64,000 nucleotides of DNA, taken from contig NZ_FMAQ01000004.1 of the NCBI RefSeq assembly GCF_900094945.1, positions 39,213 through 103,212 on the forward strand, given 5' to 3'. Origin of the DNA: Gilliamella bombicola. GTDB lineage: Bacteria > Pseudomonadota > Gammaproteobacteria > Enterobacterales > Orbaceae. Below are positions 27,730 to 37,920 of this stretch, one piece after another (within the stretch, counting starts at the first letter, position 1; each line of letters starts with the position of its first letter). The notes under the pieces are model-generated. The model searched no databases. It was not told where the DNA came from and saw nothing but the letters and a program-made list of their open reading frames with translations. The position numbers were made by a program, and so were the translations under genes.

Positions 27730-28418
27730 TAAAAAGGGGACAGATTTAAAAATAGGCGTTGTAGCCAGCCCATCGTTTGTGCTTCATCGATATACCCATT
27801 ACCAACATATTCAATACGTGCATCAGCAACTTGAGTCGAGATAACAGTATTATTGCCGTTAATGGTTCTTGGATTAACAATACCAGAAAAGCGAATAAAT
27901 TCGGTGCCTTGATTAATTGCTATCTGCTTTTCACCAATAACCTTTAAATTGCCGTTGATCATGACATCTTGAACGGTGACGGTAATGGTGCCATTAAAGG
28001 TGTTTTTTGCATTAGCGCCTCCAGCCCCTTTAAAGTCATTGCCGCCAGACATTTCGGTATTGGCTTTGCCCCTTCCGACTAAGCCATCTAAAAATTTAGG
28101 CACTGTTTTTACACCTAAATTCACCGAACCATTTCGTCCTGCATTAACCGATGAGCTTTTACTTGCGCTGACGTTTTCTTGTAAAACGATAGTTAATACA
28201 TCACCAATATTACGCGGACGGCGATCTTCAAACATAGGCTGATAGCCAAAACTCGTGGGCTGAGCAGCCTGATAAATTGATCCGCTGGTGTTCACAATTT
28301 CAGGCATTTGCGGAACAATACTCGTTTGCCCATCAACCAATGCTTTTTTAGGTAATTGAGCACAACCGATTAGGCACAATGCAATGAGAATATAAAAATA
28401 TTTCAATATGCTTATCAT
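27729..28418 (-). CDS. flgH: Flagellar L-ring lipoprotein FlgH
   Basis: A 229-residue lipoprotein with lipobox LIGC at residues about 16-19. Conserved [27 protein letters not shown] and the C-terminal [24 protein letters not shown]. It forms the outer-membrane L ring. It lies 10 bp after flgG. Confidence 0.95.
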   Translation of the reverse strand: MISILKYFYILIALCLIGCAQLPKKALVDGQTSIVPQMPEIVNTSGSIYQAAQPTSFGYQPMFEDRRPRNIGDVLTIVLQENVSASKSSSVNAGRNGSVNLGVKTVPKFLDGLVGRGKANTEMSGGNDFKGAGGANAKNTFNGTITVTVQDVMINGNLKVIGEKQIAINQGTEFIRFSGIVNPRTINGNNTVISTQVADARIEYVGNGYIDEAQTMGWLQRLFLNLSPF

Positions 28419-28428
28419 GTTGTTAACT

Positions 28429-29211
28429 TTATAGTTGATTTAAGCGTTGTAGCATTTGATCGGATGCTGAGATCGCTTTGCTGTTAATTTCGTAAGCACG
28501 TTGGACTTGAATCATATTCACCAACTCTTCAGCAACATTAACGTTAGAGGTTTCGGTATAACCTTGATATAACAAACCTGCACCATTTAACCCTGGGGTG
28601 TTTTCGGTTGGTGAGCCTGAGCTTTCAGTTTCTAAATAAAGATTTTCGCCCATGCTTTCAAGACCTGTTTCATTAATGAAAGTATGTAATGTTAATTGAC
28701 CAACTTGTACTTGAGCTGATTGGTTGGCTAGGGTTACATTAACGATACCATCACGGGCAACGGTCATTTTGATGGCATTGGCTGGAATATTGATTGTTGG
28801 CTGTATTTCATATCCAGATGCGGTAACAAGTTGACCATTTTGGTTAACCTGAAATGCACCACTACGAGTATAAGCTTGCGTGCCATCGGGTAGTAGCACT
28901 TGGAAAAAACCTTGTCCATTAATAGCTATATCACTGCTGTTATCGGTTAATTCTAAATTCCCTTGGCTGTGAACCCGCTCTGTTGCAACAGGACGCACGC
29001 CAGTACCAATTTGTAATCCAGACGGTAATGTTGTTTGTTCTGAAGACTGAGCACCGGGTTGGCGAATGGTTTGATATAATAAGTCTTCAAATACTGCTCG
29101 TTGTCGTTTAAAACCGCTGGTGCTGACATTAGCTAAATTATTAGAGATGATATCCATATTCATTTGTTGTGCCGTTAATCCCGTTTTGGCAATCCATAAT
29201 GATTTAATCAT
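28429..29211 (-). CDS. flgG: Distal rod protein FlgG
   Basis: A 260-residue protein, the usual length. N-terminal [44 protein letters not shown], including the short FlgG-specific insert, and C-terminal [33 protein letters not shown]. It forms the straight distal rod. Confidence 0.96.
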   Translation of the reverse strand: MIKSLWIAKTGLTAQQMNMDIISNNLANVSTSGFKRQRAVFEDLLYQTIRQPGAQSSEQTTLPSGLQIGTGVRPVATERVHSQGNLELTDNSSDIAINGQGFFQVLLPDGTQAYTRSGAFQVNQNGQLVTASGYEIQPTINIPANAIKMTVARDGIVNVTLANQSAQVQVGQLTLHTFINETGLESMGENLYLETESSGSPTENTPGLNGAGLLYQGYTETSNVNVAEELVNMIQVQRAYEINSKAISASDQMLQRLNQL

Positions 29212-29223
29212 TGTTATTCCTTT

Positions 29224-29979
29224 TTATGAAAGTGATAAAATTTGATTCGCTTTTTGTGCATTTTCGTCAGCAGTGATAATTTGTTTCATCTGCATTTCAA
29301 ATTGACGAGAATGGCTAATTAAATCCACCATCGCCGTAACAGGGTTAACATTACTGCCCTCTAATACGCCCGACATGAGTTTTGCTTTTGGGTTATCTTC
29401 TAATGTTGCACCTCGTGCATTACGAGCTTCTTCAGTTAATTGAAAAAAACCGTTGTCCCCACGTATTACTTCATGGCGCTCAAGATGTACTTTTTTGATT
29501 TTTCCTACTTGGGCAATAGTGGTTGGTTTATCACCTGCTCCCAATGCTGAGAGAGTTCCATCACTACTTATACTCACTTTAGATTGTTGAGGAACCGTTA
29601 AAACACCATTGTCACCAATTAATGGATAGCCTTGAACATTGAGTCCACCGTTTGCATCAATCTGGATTGCACCATTGCGAGTATAAGCTTCACTGCCGTC
29701 GGCTAATTGTACCGCTAGCCAATGATCTTCTTCTAAAGCGACATCCATATTCCGTCCAGTATAATTAAATGCCCCCATAGTCGAATCAAAAGTTGGAGTG
29801 GTTGCAGCAACCATCGTTCGTGTCGCCATACCATTGCCAACAATCGGTACCGCTTTCATTGCGGTTAACTGTGCTCGAAATCCCGAAGTCGATACATTAG
29901 CTAAATTATGTGTTGTTATCGATTGCTGATTGAGCGTTTGCCTCGCAGCCGACATAGCCGTATAAATAACCCTATCCAT
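29224..29979 (-). CDS. flgF: Proximal rod protein FlgF
   Basis: A 251-residue rod protein. It begins [38 protein letters not shown] and ends with the family's NPVTAMVDLISHSRQFEMQMKQI segment. It lies between flgE and flgG. Confidence 0.95.
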   Translation of the reverse strand: MDRVIYTAMSAARQTLNQQSITTHNLANVSTSGFRAQLTAMKAVPIVGNGMATRTMVAATTPTFDSTMGAFNYTGRNMDVALEEDHWLAVQLADGSEAYTRNGAIQIDANGGLNVQGYPLIGDNGVLTVPQQSKVSISSDGTLSALGAGDKPTTIAQVGKIKKVHLERHEVIRGDNGFFQLTEEARNARGATLEDNPKAKLMSGVLEGSNVNPVTAMVDLISHSRQFEMQMKQIITADENAQKANQILSLS

Positions 29980-29993
29980 AAATAACCCTTAAA

Positions 29994-31205
29994 TTAACGC
30001 AAATTAACTAACGTATTTAGGATCTGATCCTGTGTTTTGATTGTTTGTGAATTAGATTGGTAATTACGTTGAGCAACAATCATATTTACTAATTCTTGAC
30101 TCATATCAACATTTGACGATTCAAGCGCGCCACTGGCTAATGAACCAAATGTACCTGAATTCGCAACCCCCAAGACTTCACCGCCCGATTTGATGGTTGA
30201 TCGCCAATTGTTGTTACCTGCTGATTCTAATCCGTTAACATTGGCAAAATCCGCCATAGCAATTTGACCTAATAACATGGTTTGTTGATTTGAATAAACA
30301 CCATAAATTGAGCCGTCGTTATTAATGCTATAACCAATTAAATCACCCGGTGCATAGCCATCAACTATTGGTGTTTTAATGCTGCCCATTTCTTTACCCA
30401 TATTTTGTTGTGAGCTGTTCGCCAAGGATAAAGTAAAGGTGTTATCTGCAGATCCATTTAATCCATTAATGTTAATAGTCATTTCAGGATCACTAATTAA
30501 TTTTCCTGATGCGTCAAACTCCATTAGGCCAATTGTTTGTAAACTGCCATTAGGGTCACTACTATCAAGACAATGGACATCCCATTGGTTATCAGCCGTT
30601 TTTACATAAAAAAGCTGAACATTACGTTGATTACCTAAGGAGTCATAAGTTGTAATCGTTGTAGAATAATTAAATGTGTCTGCATCAAGGGCATTGACGG
30701 GTTGTTTTGTTGGTACTTTGCTATTTGAATTTAAATTGGTTTGCAAAGTGGCTTTTGTTGTTGCTGAAGCATTCAACATTTCTTGTGAAATTTTTAGTGG
30801 CCCCGGCGCTGCACCTTGTTGTACTTGGGGCGGAGTTCCAGTTGCAAGGTATCCTGTCAGTTGTAGTCCATCTGCCGAAATAATATTTCGTTCAGCATCT
30901 AATTGAAATTGTCCATTACGGGTATAGTAAATTTGTCCACTACTATCTACTAAACGGAAAAAACCATTACCAGAAATTGCGACATCTAAACTGTTGTTAG
31001 TTGTTGTGGTTATGCCATCATTGAAATTTTGCATCACGCTAGCGACTTTTACGCCCATTCCTACTTTTGAACCAGCATACATATCGGCAAATGAGATACT
31101 TGCGCTTTTAAACCCTACGGTTGCGGAATTAGCGATATTATTACCAATGACATCTAATTGTTTTGATGCCGCATTCATGCCACTTACTGCTTGAGAAAAT
31201 CCCAT
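29994..31205 (-). CDS. flgE: Flagellar hook protein FlgE
   Basis: Start at the ATG at 31205 (MGFSQAVSGMNAASKQLDVIGNNIANSATVGFKSA), preceded by AGAGGAGATAAA; the open frame runs 14 codons further upstream into flgD. The product is about 403 residues (E. coli 402), ending in the conserved VDMSQELVNMIVAQRNYQSNSQTIKTQDQILNTLVNLR. It polymerises into the flexible hook. Confidence 0.95.
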   Translation of the reverse strand: MGFSQAVSGMNAASKQLDVIGNNIANSATVGFKSASISFADMYAGSKVGMGVKVASVMQNFNDGITTTTNNSLDVAISGNGFFRLVDSSGQIYYTRNGQFQLDAERNIISADGLQLTGYLATGTPPQVQQGAAPGPLKISQEMLNASATTKATLQTNLNSNSKVPTKQPVNALDADTFNYSTTITTYDSLGNQRNVQLFYVKTADNQWDVHCLDSSDPNGSLQTIGLMEFDASGKLISDPEMTININGLNGSADNTFTLSLANSSQQNMGKEMGSIKTPIVDGYAPGDLIGYSINNDGSIYGVYSNQQTMLLGQIAMADFANVNGLESAGNNNWRSTIKSGGEVLGVANSGTFGSLASGALESSNVDMSQELVNMIVAQRNYQSNSQTIKTQDQILNTLVNLR

Positions 31206-31221
31206 GTGAACTTTATCTCCT

Positions 31222-31941
31222 CTAAAGAATTTGACGCACTTCGTCAATACTAATTGAACCGAGTATTCCTAAATCTAGTAATACTTTATTATTAACTTTG
31301 CTATTGATAACACCATATACCACTGAATAAGTTAATGATGTTGATGATACTTTTTGCCCGTCGTAACTGGCATTAACTGAAAAAGTATAGCTACCGTCTG
31401 GTGCGAGTGTGCCATCTGTGAGCATGCCGTCCCATGTGAAAGAGCTTACCCCTGCTGGGATCGCGCCTAAATCAACTTCGCGGACCACATTGCCATTTTT
31501 GTCTTGGATAGTAATAATCACTGAATCCGCATCACGAACTAATTCGAATCCAAATGGGGTTGTGATGGTTTCTTTTTCAGTATCTGCCCCATCGTGCTCT
31601 GTAGTTGCCACTAAAATTTTGTTACCTGGTACCATGACCCCTTTACCAATCATGTTGCTGGCATTAACCGATAAGCTGTCATCGATCTGTCCTGAAACCA
31701 TTCCTAACGTGGTATTAAGCCGCTCTATACCAGCTAAAGTATTAATTTGTGCTAGTTGTGATGTTAACTGGCTATTATCCATTGGGTTAGTCGGGTCTTG
31801 ATTTTTCATCTGGGCGATAAGTAGTGTTAAGAAGTTATCTTGTAACTCTTTGCTCGAATTGCCATCCGATGAGCTTTTTTGAATTGCTTGCCCACTTTTT
31901 ACTCCAGATGATTGTGAAACAGCAACATTAGCTATACCCAT
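31222..31941 (-). CDS. flgD: Hook capping/assembly protein FlgD
   Basis: A 239-residue protein (E. coli 231). The N-terminal FlgD motif (LQDNFLTLLIAQMKNQDPTNPMDNSQLTSQLAQINTLAGIERLNTTL) and the C-terminal FlgD Ig-like/tudor domain are present. It caps the growing hook and is discarded when the hook is finished. Confidence 0.95.
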   Translation of the reverse strand: MGIANVAVSQSSGVKSGQAIQKSSSDGNSSKELQDNFLTLLIAQMKNQDPTNPMDNSQLTSQLAQINTLAGIERLNTTLGMVSGQIDDSLSVNASNMIGKGVMVPGNKILVATTEHDGADTEKETITTPFGFELVRDADSVIITIQDKNGNVVREVDLGAIPAGVSSFTWDGMLTDGTLAPDGSYTFSVNASYDGQKVSSTSLTYSVVYGVINSKVNNKVLLDLGILGSISIDEVRQIL

Positions 31942-31954
31942 AAGTTATCCCTTT

Positions 31955-32359
31955 TTATTGCCCTAATGTGAGAGTTTTTAACATTAAATTTTTTGCCGTA
32001 TTAATCACTTCGACATTTGCTTGATAACTACGTGATGCTGAAATGGTGTTCACCATTTCAGCAACTACATCGACATTAGGCTTTTGAATATAGCCTTTTG
32101 CATCGGCCAAAGGATGATTAGGTTCATAAACTAAATTCATTGGTGCGGGATCTTCAATCACTTGCGAAACTTTAACGCCAGCCACTTGATTTGAATACCC
32201 ATTATCATCAACCTGAAAAACCACTTGCTTAGCACGATAAGCCTCACCTGAAGTGCTTGTGATACTATCCGCATTGGCTAAATTACTGGCACTGACATTC
32301 ATGCGTTGGGTTTGCGCCATTAACGCGGACCCCGAAATGGCTAAAATAGAAAAACTCAT
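31955..32359 (-). CDS. flgC: Proximal rod protein FlgC
   Basis: A 134-residue protein, the E. coli length, with [24 protein letters not shown] near the N-terminus and [40 protein letters not shown] at the end. Confidence 0.95.
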   Translation of the reverse strand: MSFSILAISGSALMAQTQRMNVSASNLANADSITSTSGEAYRAKQVVFQVDDNGYSNQVAGVKVSQVIEDPAPMNLVYEPNHPLADAKGYIQKPNVDVVAEMVNTISASRSYQANVEVINTAKNLMLKTLTLGQ

Positions 32360-32364
32360 TATTA

Positions 32365-32775
32365 TTATCCTTGCTGTAACACCGATATTACATTTTTAAA
32401 TTGCTCACCTAAAAAGGTTAAATTGCTTTGGTAATGAATACTATTATCAATAAATGAGGTACGTTCTTGATCCATTTCGACTGTATTACCATCAGCCGAT
32501 GCTTGATAAGGAATACGATAAAGTATATTTTGATTAGGTGCGATTGGTGCTTTCATCTGGATATGGCGATTGGAGGTAGTATTCAATCTAACATGATTGA
32601 TGGTAGCCTGATTATTAAGTGCTTTACTTAACTCTGCATTAAAATCAATATCTCGAGCCTGATAATTAGGCGTATCGCTGTTTGCAATATTTGCCGCTAA
32701 TATATTTTGTCTCATTTCACGTATATTTAATGCTTGCTGGTGAAAATTAACCCATGTATCCAATTTATCAAACAT
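32365..32775 (-). CDS. flgB: Proximal rod protein FlgB
   Basis: A 136-residue protein (E. coli 138) with the family motif [30 protein letters not shown] and the conserved Asp/Gly-rich C-terminal region ending in [11 protein letters not shown]. First gene of the flgBCDEFGHIJ operon, divergent from flgA with a 153-bp control region between them. Confidence 0.95.
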   Translation of the reverse strand: MFDKLDTWVNFHQQALNIREMRQNILAANIANSDTPNYQARDIDFNAELSKALNNQATINHVRLNTTSNRHIQMKAPIAPNQNILYRIPYQASADGNTVEMDQERTSFIDNSIHYQSNLTFLGEQFKNVISVLQQG

Positions 32776-32928
32776 AAAATCGTCTCACTTTTTTTTGATA
32801 ATTAGGATTTTAAGCGAATCAAAAAAAAGTCATTGAGAAAATAACGATAAAAATTGCCCTTATTTCAAGATTCATTTCATGTAATCATAAAGTAAAATCA
32901 GTTTATGAATAATTCCAAATAAGTAGAC

Positions 32929-33588
32929 ATGATTAAAACTGTAAAATTAATACTGGCCATTTTTATGCTTTTTAGCTGGAATACAGGTTTAGCTAATCCA
33001 CTTGATAAGCAGATAAATAATTTAATATCTCAAAAATTTAACTATGAAGTCGATAATATTGTAATTACTTATCCTACCGCTAAACCTAAATTAGATTGCG
33101 ATACACCAGTGCTTGCGTTATTGAATAAAAAGAAGCAGTGGGGCAACATGACGATTAGTGCTCAATGTGATAATAAGAAAAAATTTATCCAAATTCATGT
33201 TGCTGTTATAGGTAACTATATTGTAGCTAAGCAAACAATACATGCAGGAACAATAATTAGCAAAGATAACATACGCATTCAATCTGGTCGGCTAGATAAA
33301 ATATCTTCTGCGGTTATTGTCAATGAAGTCGATGCTCTTAATCATATTGCTTTACGAAATATCAATCAGGATGAGCCAATAAAAACAACAATGCTTCAAA
33401 ACAATTGGCTGGTTAAAGCAGGACAAATAATTAAAGTAATAATTCGTGGTGGGGGTTATGAGGTAGCGACTAGTGGAAAAACACTTGGCAATGCCGCATT
33501 AAACGAGAAGATTAGAGTTAAACTAAATTCTAACAAAATTGTTGAAGGTACGTTGACTCACCAAGGAGTCATAATTTTCAATAAATAA
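32929..33588 (+). CDS. flgA: P-ring assembly chaperone FlgA
   Basis: A 219-residue periplasmic protein (E. coli 219). A signal peptide covers residues 1-22 (ends GLA). The C-terminal SAF-like domain is recognisable (KQTIHAGTIISKDNIRIQSGRLDK, then VKAGQIIKVIIRGGGYEVATSGKTLGNAALNEKIRVKLNSNKIVEG). It escorts FlgI in the periplasm. Divergent from flgB. Confidence 0.94.
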   Translation: MIKTVKLILAIFMLFSWNTGLANPLDKQINNLISQKFNYEVDNIVITYPTAKPKLDCDTPVLALLNKKKQWGNMTISAQCDNKKKFIQIHVAVIGNYIVAKQTIHAGTIISKDNIRIQSGRLDKISSAVIVNEVDALNHIALRNINQDEPIKTTMLQNNWLVKAGQIIKVIIRGGGYEVATSGKTLGNAALNEKIRVKLNSNKIVEGTLTHQGVIIFNK

Positions 33589-33591
33589 TAT

Positions 33592-33618
33592 TAATGATTT
33601 TTTTATTATTGCCGATAA
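33592..33618 (+). promoter_or_regulatory. Sigma-28 (FliA) promoter of flgMN
   Basis: TAAT (33592-33595), exactly 15 bp, then a perfect GCCGATAA (33611-33618), 48 bp before flgM. The -35 element has one mismatch to TAAA. Confidence 0.8.
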
Positions 33619-33666
33619 TAAGACTAAGCAAAACACTTAAATCGTAAATTTGATTAAAGGTATTTT

Positions 33667-33960
33667 ATGAGTATAGATGCAACAAAATCCGTTAGAACCA
33701 TATCAAGACTACTTAACTGTGATGTAGTCAATGAACAACAAAAAAATCCGACCGCATCTGTACCCCCCCAAAACAGTGCCAATATCAGTACTAACGTGAG
33801 TATAACTCAAAATTCAACGGATCTTTTACATTCAACTGACAAAGATATTGATGTGGAAAAAATTGAAAAAATAAAACAAGCCATTACCAACGGTACATTG
33901 GCTATTGATACCAATAAAATTGCAGATAAATTAATTAAGCAATTGCTACAACATATTTGA
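33667..33960 (+). CDS. flgM: Anti-sigma-28 factor FlgM
   Basis: A 97-residue protein, the E. coli length. The disordered N-terminal half is Ser/Asn/Thr-rich, and the C-terminal helices (DVEKIEKIKQAITNGTLAIDTNKIADKLIKQLLQ) bind FliA. It keeps FliA inactive until the hook is complete and FlgM is exported. Confidence 0.94.
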   Translation: MSIDATKSVRTISRLLNCDVVNEQQKNPTASVPPQNSANISTNVSITQNSTDLLHSTDKDIDVEKIEKIKQAITNGTLAIDTNKIADKLIKQLLQHI

Positions 33961-33989
33961 AGATAAGTCAGAATTACAGGAATACAAAA

Positions 33990-34424
33990 ATGTTAGAACT
34001 CAATAACATCCTAAACAAAATAACAGAAATGTTACAAACACTGTCAGAAATTCTGCAAACAGAGCAAAAAATATTAATTGAAAATAGTCTAACAAGTCAG
34101 TTAAGTGAAATTATTAATAAAAAAAGTCAGTTATTAATTCAATTAAAGTTACTGGATGACAACCGCATAAAGTTAAGTAAAAAATTTAATGTTCAACCAC
34201 CTTATAAAGAGAATCCAACAATTGCGGCACATTGGCTATCAATCACTGATACAACAAAACTATTATCAAAAATAAATCGTGATAACGGATTAATTATTCA
34301 AAATCGTATGAATATAACCCAGCAATCGATCAATTACCTTAAAGGTATAAATAACCCTACTGTTTATACCAATAATGGCTATCAACAAACCGATGTTATC
34401 TCGTCAAAACGAGCTAAAGTTTAA
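33990..34424 (+). CDS. flgN: FlgK/FlgL export chaperone FlgN
   Basis: I start at the ATG at 33990 (MLELNNILNKITEMLQTL), which has AGGAATACAAAA before it; the open frame begins 11 codons earlier and overlaps flgM. About 144 residues (E. coli 138), almost all helical, with the FlgN-type N-terminal LNNILNKITEMLQTLSEILQTEQKIL. It keeps the hook-associated proteins export-ready. Confidence 0.88.
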   Translation: MLELNNILNKITEMLQTLSEILQTEQKILIENSLTSQLSEIINKKSQLLIQLKLLDDNRIKLSKKFNVQPPYKENPTIAAHWLSITDTTKLLSKINRDNGLIIQNRMNITQQSINYLKGINNPTVYTNNGYQQTDVISSKRAKV

Positions 34425-34451
34425 AGAGAATTGATATTTGTTGACTGTAAA

Positions 34452-34459
34452 GCGGATAA
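34452..34459 (+). promoter_or_regulatory. Weak candidate class 3 -10 element before flhBA
   Basis: GCGGATAA differs by one base from the FliA -10 consensus, but the tetramer 15 bp upstream is GATA rather than TAAA. It lies 108 bp before flhB. In enterobacteria flhBA is usually a class 2 operon, so this may be coincidence. Confidence 0.25.
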
Positions 34460-34566
34460 ATACCCCAAAAATGCCCTCTTATTAAGCCAATAACTCGTTA
34501 GTAATTAGTTCATACTGTTAGCATTGTAAATATTAATCAAACTATGCAGTTTTATTTAATTTCATC

Positions 34567-35697
34567 ATGGCTGACGATAATGATCTAGATAAAAGCGAAC
34601 ATCCCACCGATAGCAAAATAAAAAAGGCTAAAGAAAAGGGGCAGATCCCTCGATCTCGCGAATTAACTTCGTTGTTAATCTTGTTAATAGGTATCACGTT
34701 ATTTGAGTTTTTGGGCTCACACTTAGTTAACCAGTTAATCGCAGTCATAAGAACAGCAATAACAGTTTCGTATAAAACAAGTGATGATAAATTACTCGTC
34801 TTTAATTTAGTTGACTTGTTAACCAAGGGTTTTTGGTCAATAGTCCCAATTTTTTTGGGTTTGGTTATTGTTGCTATATTCGCGCCACTTTGTGTAGGTG
34901 GTTTACTATTTAGCTTTCAATCAATTAAGCCAAATTTTAAAAAACTAAATCCAATATCTGGATTTGGCAGAATATTTAGTACTAAAGTTTTTTCTGAATT
35001 GTTAAAAAGTATACTTAAAGTGATGTTAATTGCTATGACTTCAACATGGTTTTTAATGCACCATTTCCCTAATATGCTTTCGTTACCACATATGTATTTT
35101 AATAATGCTTTAGCTAAAGCAATACAGTTAGTCATTCTTTGTGGAATGCTAAGCGTTATATCGTTAATACCCATGGTGGGATTTGATATTTTTTATCAAA
35201 TTTGGAGTAATTTAAAAAAATTAAAAATGTCAAAACAAGAGATCAAAGATGAGTTTAAAGAGCAAGAGGGAAACCCGCAAATTAAAGGGCGAATTCGCCA
35301 AATGCAACAAGCGATCGCTAGACGAAGAATGATGAAAGATGTTACTAAAGCCAATGTTATTGTTACTAATCCAACTCATTATGCCGTTGCTTTGCAATAT
35401 GATGAAAAAACAATGATGGCACCAAAGTTATTGGCAAAAGGTACTGACAAACTTGCACTGCGCATTAAAGAAATAGCTAGTGAACATGACATTCCCCAAT
35501 TAGAAGCACCTCCGCTTGCACGAGCTTTATATCGACACGGCGAAATAGGTGAAACAATTCCAACCGAACTATATGCCGCTGTTGCTCAAATCTTAGCTTG
35601 GGTATATCAATTAAAACATTGGCATAAATATGGTGGGAATAAACCAGTAAAACCTAATAATTTACCCGTACCAGAGTCACTATCCGTAAATAAATAA
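34567..35697 (+). CDS. flhB: Flagellar export switch protein FlhB
   Basis: A 376-residue protein (E. coli 382) with four membrane helices and a cytoplasmic domain containing the autocleavage site NPTH at about residue 266 (KANVIVTNPTHYAVALQYD). The N-terminus SEHPTDSKIKKAKEKGQIPRSRELTSL is typical. Cleavage and FliK together switch export specificity from hook to filament proteins. Confidence 0.96.
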   Translation: MADDNDLDKSEHPTDSKIKKAKEKGQIPRSRELTSLLILLIGITLFEFLGSHLVNQLIAVIRTAITVSYKTSDDKLLVFNLVDLLTKGFWSIVPIFLGLVIVAIFAPLCVGGLLFSFQSIKPNFKKLNPISGFGRIFSTKVFSELLKSILKVMLIAMTSTWFLMHHFPNMLSLPHMYFNNALAKAIQLVILCGMLSVISLIPMVGFDIFYQIWSNLKKLKMSKQEIKDEFKEQEGNPQIKGRIRQMQQAIARRRMMKDVTKANVIVTNPTHYAVALQYDEKTMMAPKLLAKGTDKLALRIKEIASEHDIPQLEAPPLARALYRHGEIGETIPTELYAAVAQILAWVYQLKHWHKYGGNKPVKPNNLPVPESLSVNK

Positions 35698-35714
35698 AGG
35701 TAATAACTAATCTT

Positions 35715-37802
35715 ATGATTAAATCTAAACTACTTAATTTATTATCAATTAATACATTAAAAAATGGCCACTATCAGATATTAGCTGGACCAATGCTCAT
35801 TTTATTGATTCTTTCAATGATGGTATTACCTTTGCCAGCATTTATTTTGGATCTGTTTTTTACATTTAATATTGCTTTATCAATTATTATATTAATTGTG
35901 GCATTATTTACTAAACGAGTGCTTGATTTTGCGGCATTTCCAACCGTTTTATTATTTGCAACTTTATTAAGGTTATCATTAAACGTTGCCTCTACACGAG
36001 TTGTTTTATTAAAAGGGCACACAGGTAGCGCTGCTGCTGGACGGGTGATTGAAGCTTTTGGGCACTTTTTAGTTGGCGGTAATTTTGCTATTGGTATTGT
36101 TGTATTTATTATTTTGGTCATTATTAACTTTATGGTTATCACCAAAGGTGCAGGCAGGATAGCCGAAGTAGGAGCACGCTTTGCATTAGATGGCATGCCA
36201 GGTAAACAAATGGCAATCGATGCCGATCTTAATGCAGGTTTAATTGGTGAAGATGAGGCCAAAGCTCGTCGTACAGAAGTCACTCAAGAAGCTGACTTTT
36301 ATGGTTCAATGGATGGTGCCAGTAAATTTGTGCGTGGAGATGCAATTGCCGGATTACTTATCATGGCAATTACCATTATTGGCGGTTTATTGGTAGGAGT
36401 TATGCAACATGATATGGCTCTTTCTGATGCGAGTAAAACCTATGTGTTGCTGACTATTGGCGATGGATTGGTTGCACAAATACCATCACTGATTATTTCA
36501 ACGGCAGCAGGGGTTATTGTGACTCGAGTCACATCACAAGACAATGTCAGTGAGCAGATGCTCAAGCAGCTATTTAATAATCCACAAGTTTTGATTTTAA
36601 CCGCTGTCGTAATTGGTTTACTTGGACTCATTCCGGGCATGCCAAATTTAGTATTTTTACTGTTCACAGCTTTTTTATCTATTATTGCTTGGTGGCTAAC
36701 TAAACAGAAAAAAACAGAACAGACAGCCACGCCCAAACAAGCTAATGTGCAAGCAACCACGCCGACCAATATAGAAGCGACATGGTCTGATGTTAATATT
36801 GAAGATACATTAGCAATGGAAGTTGGTTATGGATTAATTCCAATGGTCGATCAAACTCAAAACGGTGAGTTGTTAGGGCGAATTCGTAGTTTACGTAAAA
36901 AATTTGCTCAAACACTGGGTTTTTTACCCCCACAGGTGCATATAAGAGACAATCTTTCGTTAGCACCTTATCAATATAAAATATTTATCAAAGGTGGCGA
37001 AATAGGCAATGGGGAAATTGTTAATAACAAATGGTTAGCCATTAATCCGGGTAATGTAACAGAAACCATTGAGGGTATTGCAACGACTGAACCCGCTTTT
37101 GGATTGCCTGCAATTTGGATAGATGAAAACGATAAAGAAAATGCACAAATATTGGGATATACCGTTGTAGACACAAGTACTATGATCGCTACTCATTTTA
37201 ATCATTTACTACAACAATTTGCTGGCGATTTGTTAGGGCGCTTAGAAACCCAAGAACTTCTCGACAGAATAAAACAAGATATCCCTAAATTAGTGGAAGA
37301 CTTTATTCCTGGTGTTGTAACATTAACTACTTTTCATAAAATTTTACAAAACCTGATCGCCGAAAAAGTATCAATTCGAGATATGCGAACCATCATTGAA
37401 ACAATCTGCGAGCATGCACCAACCCAAAATGACGCTTATCAATTACTAAGTATAGTTAGAATAGCATTAGGCAGAGTGATTACACAGCAATGGTTCCCGG
37501 GCTATGCTCCAATTAATGTCATAGGGTTAAATATCAATTTAGAACGTTTGTTATTACAAGCGCTGCAAAATACCAGTAATTTTGAACCGGGACTTGCCGA
37601 ACACATTATTGAACAAATTAGACAAGCCATTAATCAACAAGATGCCATCGGCGCTCCACCAGTATTATTAGTGAATCATGCATTAAGACCGATGTTATCG
37701 CAATTTTTAAGACCGAGCTTTCCTCAATTAGTGGTGCTATCGAATTTAGAAATTACCGATAATCGAGAGATAAAAGTGAGCACGCAAATTGGTGCCCAAT
37801 AG
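35715..37802 (+). CDS. flhA: Flagellar export apparatus protein FlhA
   Basis: A 695-residue protein (E. coli 692). Eight hydrophobic helices are followed by the FHIPEP signature region (FPTVLLFATLLRLSLNVASTRVVL, then RIAEVGARFALDGMPGKQMAIDADLNAGLI) and a large cytoplasmic domain forming the nonameric ring that receives chaperone-substrate complexes. It lies 17 bp after flhB. No flhE follows; the next gene is the convergent cas6f. Confidence 0.96.
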   Translation: MIKSKLLNLLSINTLKNGHYQILAGPMLILLILSMMVLPLPAFILDLFFTFNIALSIIILIVALFTKRVLDFAAFPTVLLFATLLRLSLNVASTRVVLLKGHTGSAAAGRVIEAFGHFLVGGNFAIGIVVFIILVIINFMVITKGAGRIAEVGARFALDGMPGKQMAIDADLNAGLIGEDEAKARRTEVTQEADFYGSMDGASKFVRGDAIAGLLIMAITIIGGLLVGVMQHDMALSDASKTYVLLTIGDGLVAQIPSLIISTAAGVIVTRVTSQDNVSEQMLKQLFNNPQVLILTAVVIGLLGLIPGMPNLVFLLFTAFLSIIAWWLTKQKKTEQTATPKQANVQATTPTNIEATWSDVNIEDTLAMEVGYGLIPMVDQTQNGELLGRIRSLRKKFAQTLGFLPPQVHIRDNLSLAPYQYKIFIKGGEIGNGEIVNNKWLAINPGNVTETIEGIATTEPAFGLPAIWIDENDKENAQILGYTVVDTSTMIATHFNHLLQQFAGDLLGRLETQELLDRIKQDIPKLVEDFIPGVVTLTTFHKILQNLIAEKVSIRDMRTIIETICEHAPTQNDAYQLLSIVRIALGRVITQQWFPGYAPINVIGLNINLERLLLQALQNTSNFEPGLAEHIIEQIRQAINQQDAIGAPPVLLVNHALRPMLSQFLRPSFPQLVVLSNLEITDNREIKVSTQIGAQ

Positions 37803-37920
37803 TCCCTTATTGGAAAAGAGCCTATTGCACTTTACCCAATTTTTACCCTTTTTTTGTTTTTATTTTAATATCAATAATAATCAATATGTTAAAATCATCA
37901 TCAAAAAAAGGGTTTGAAAT

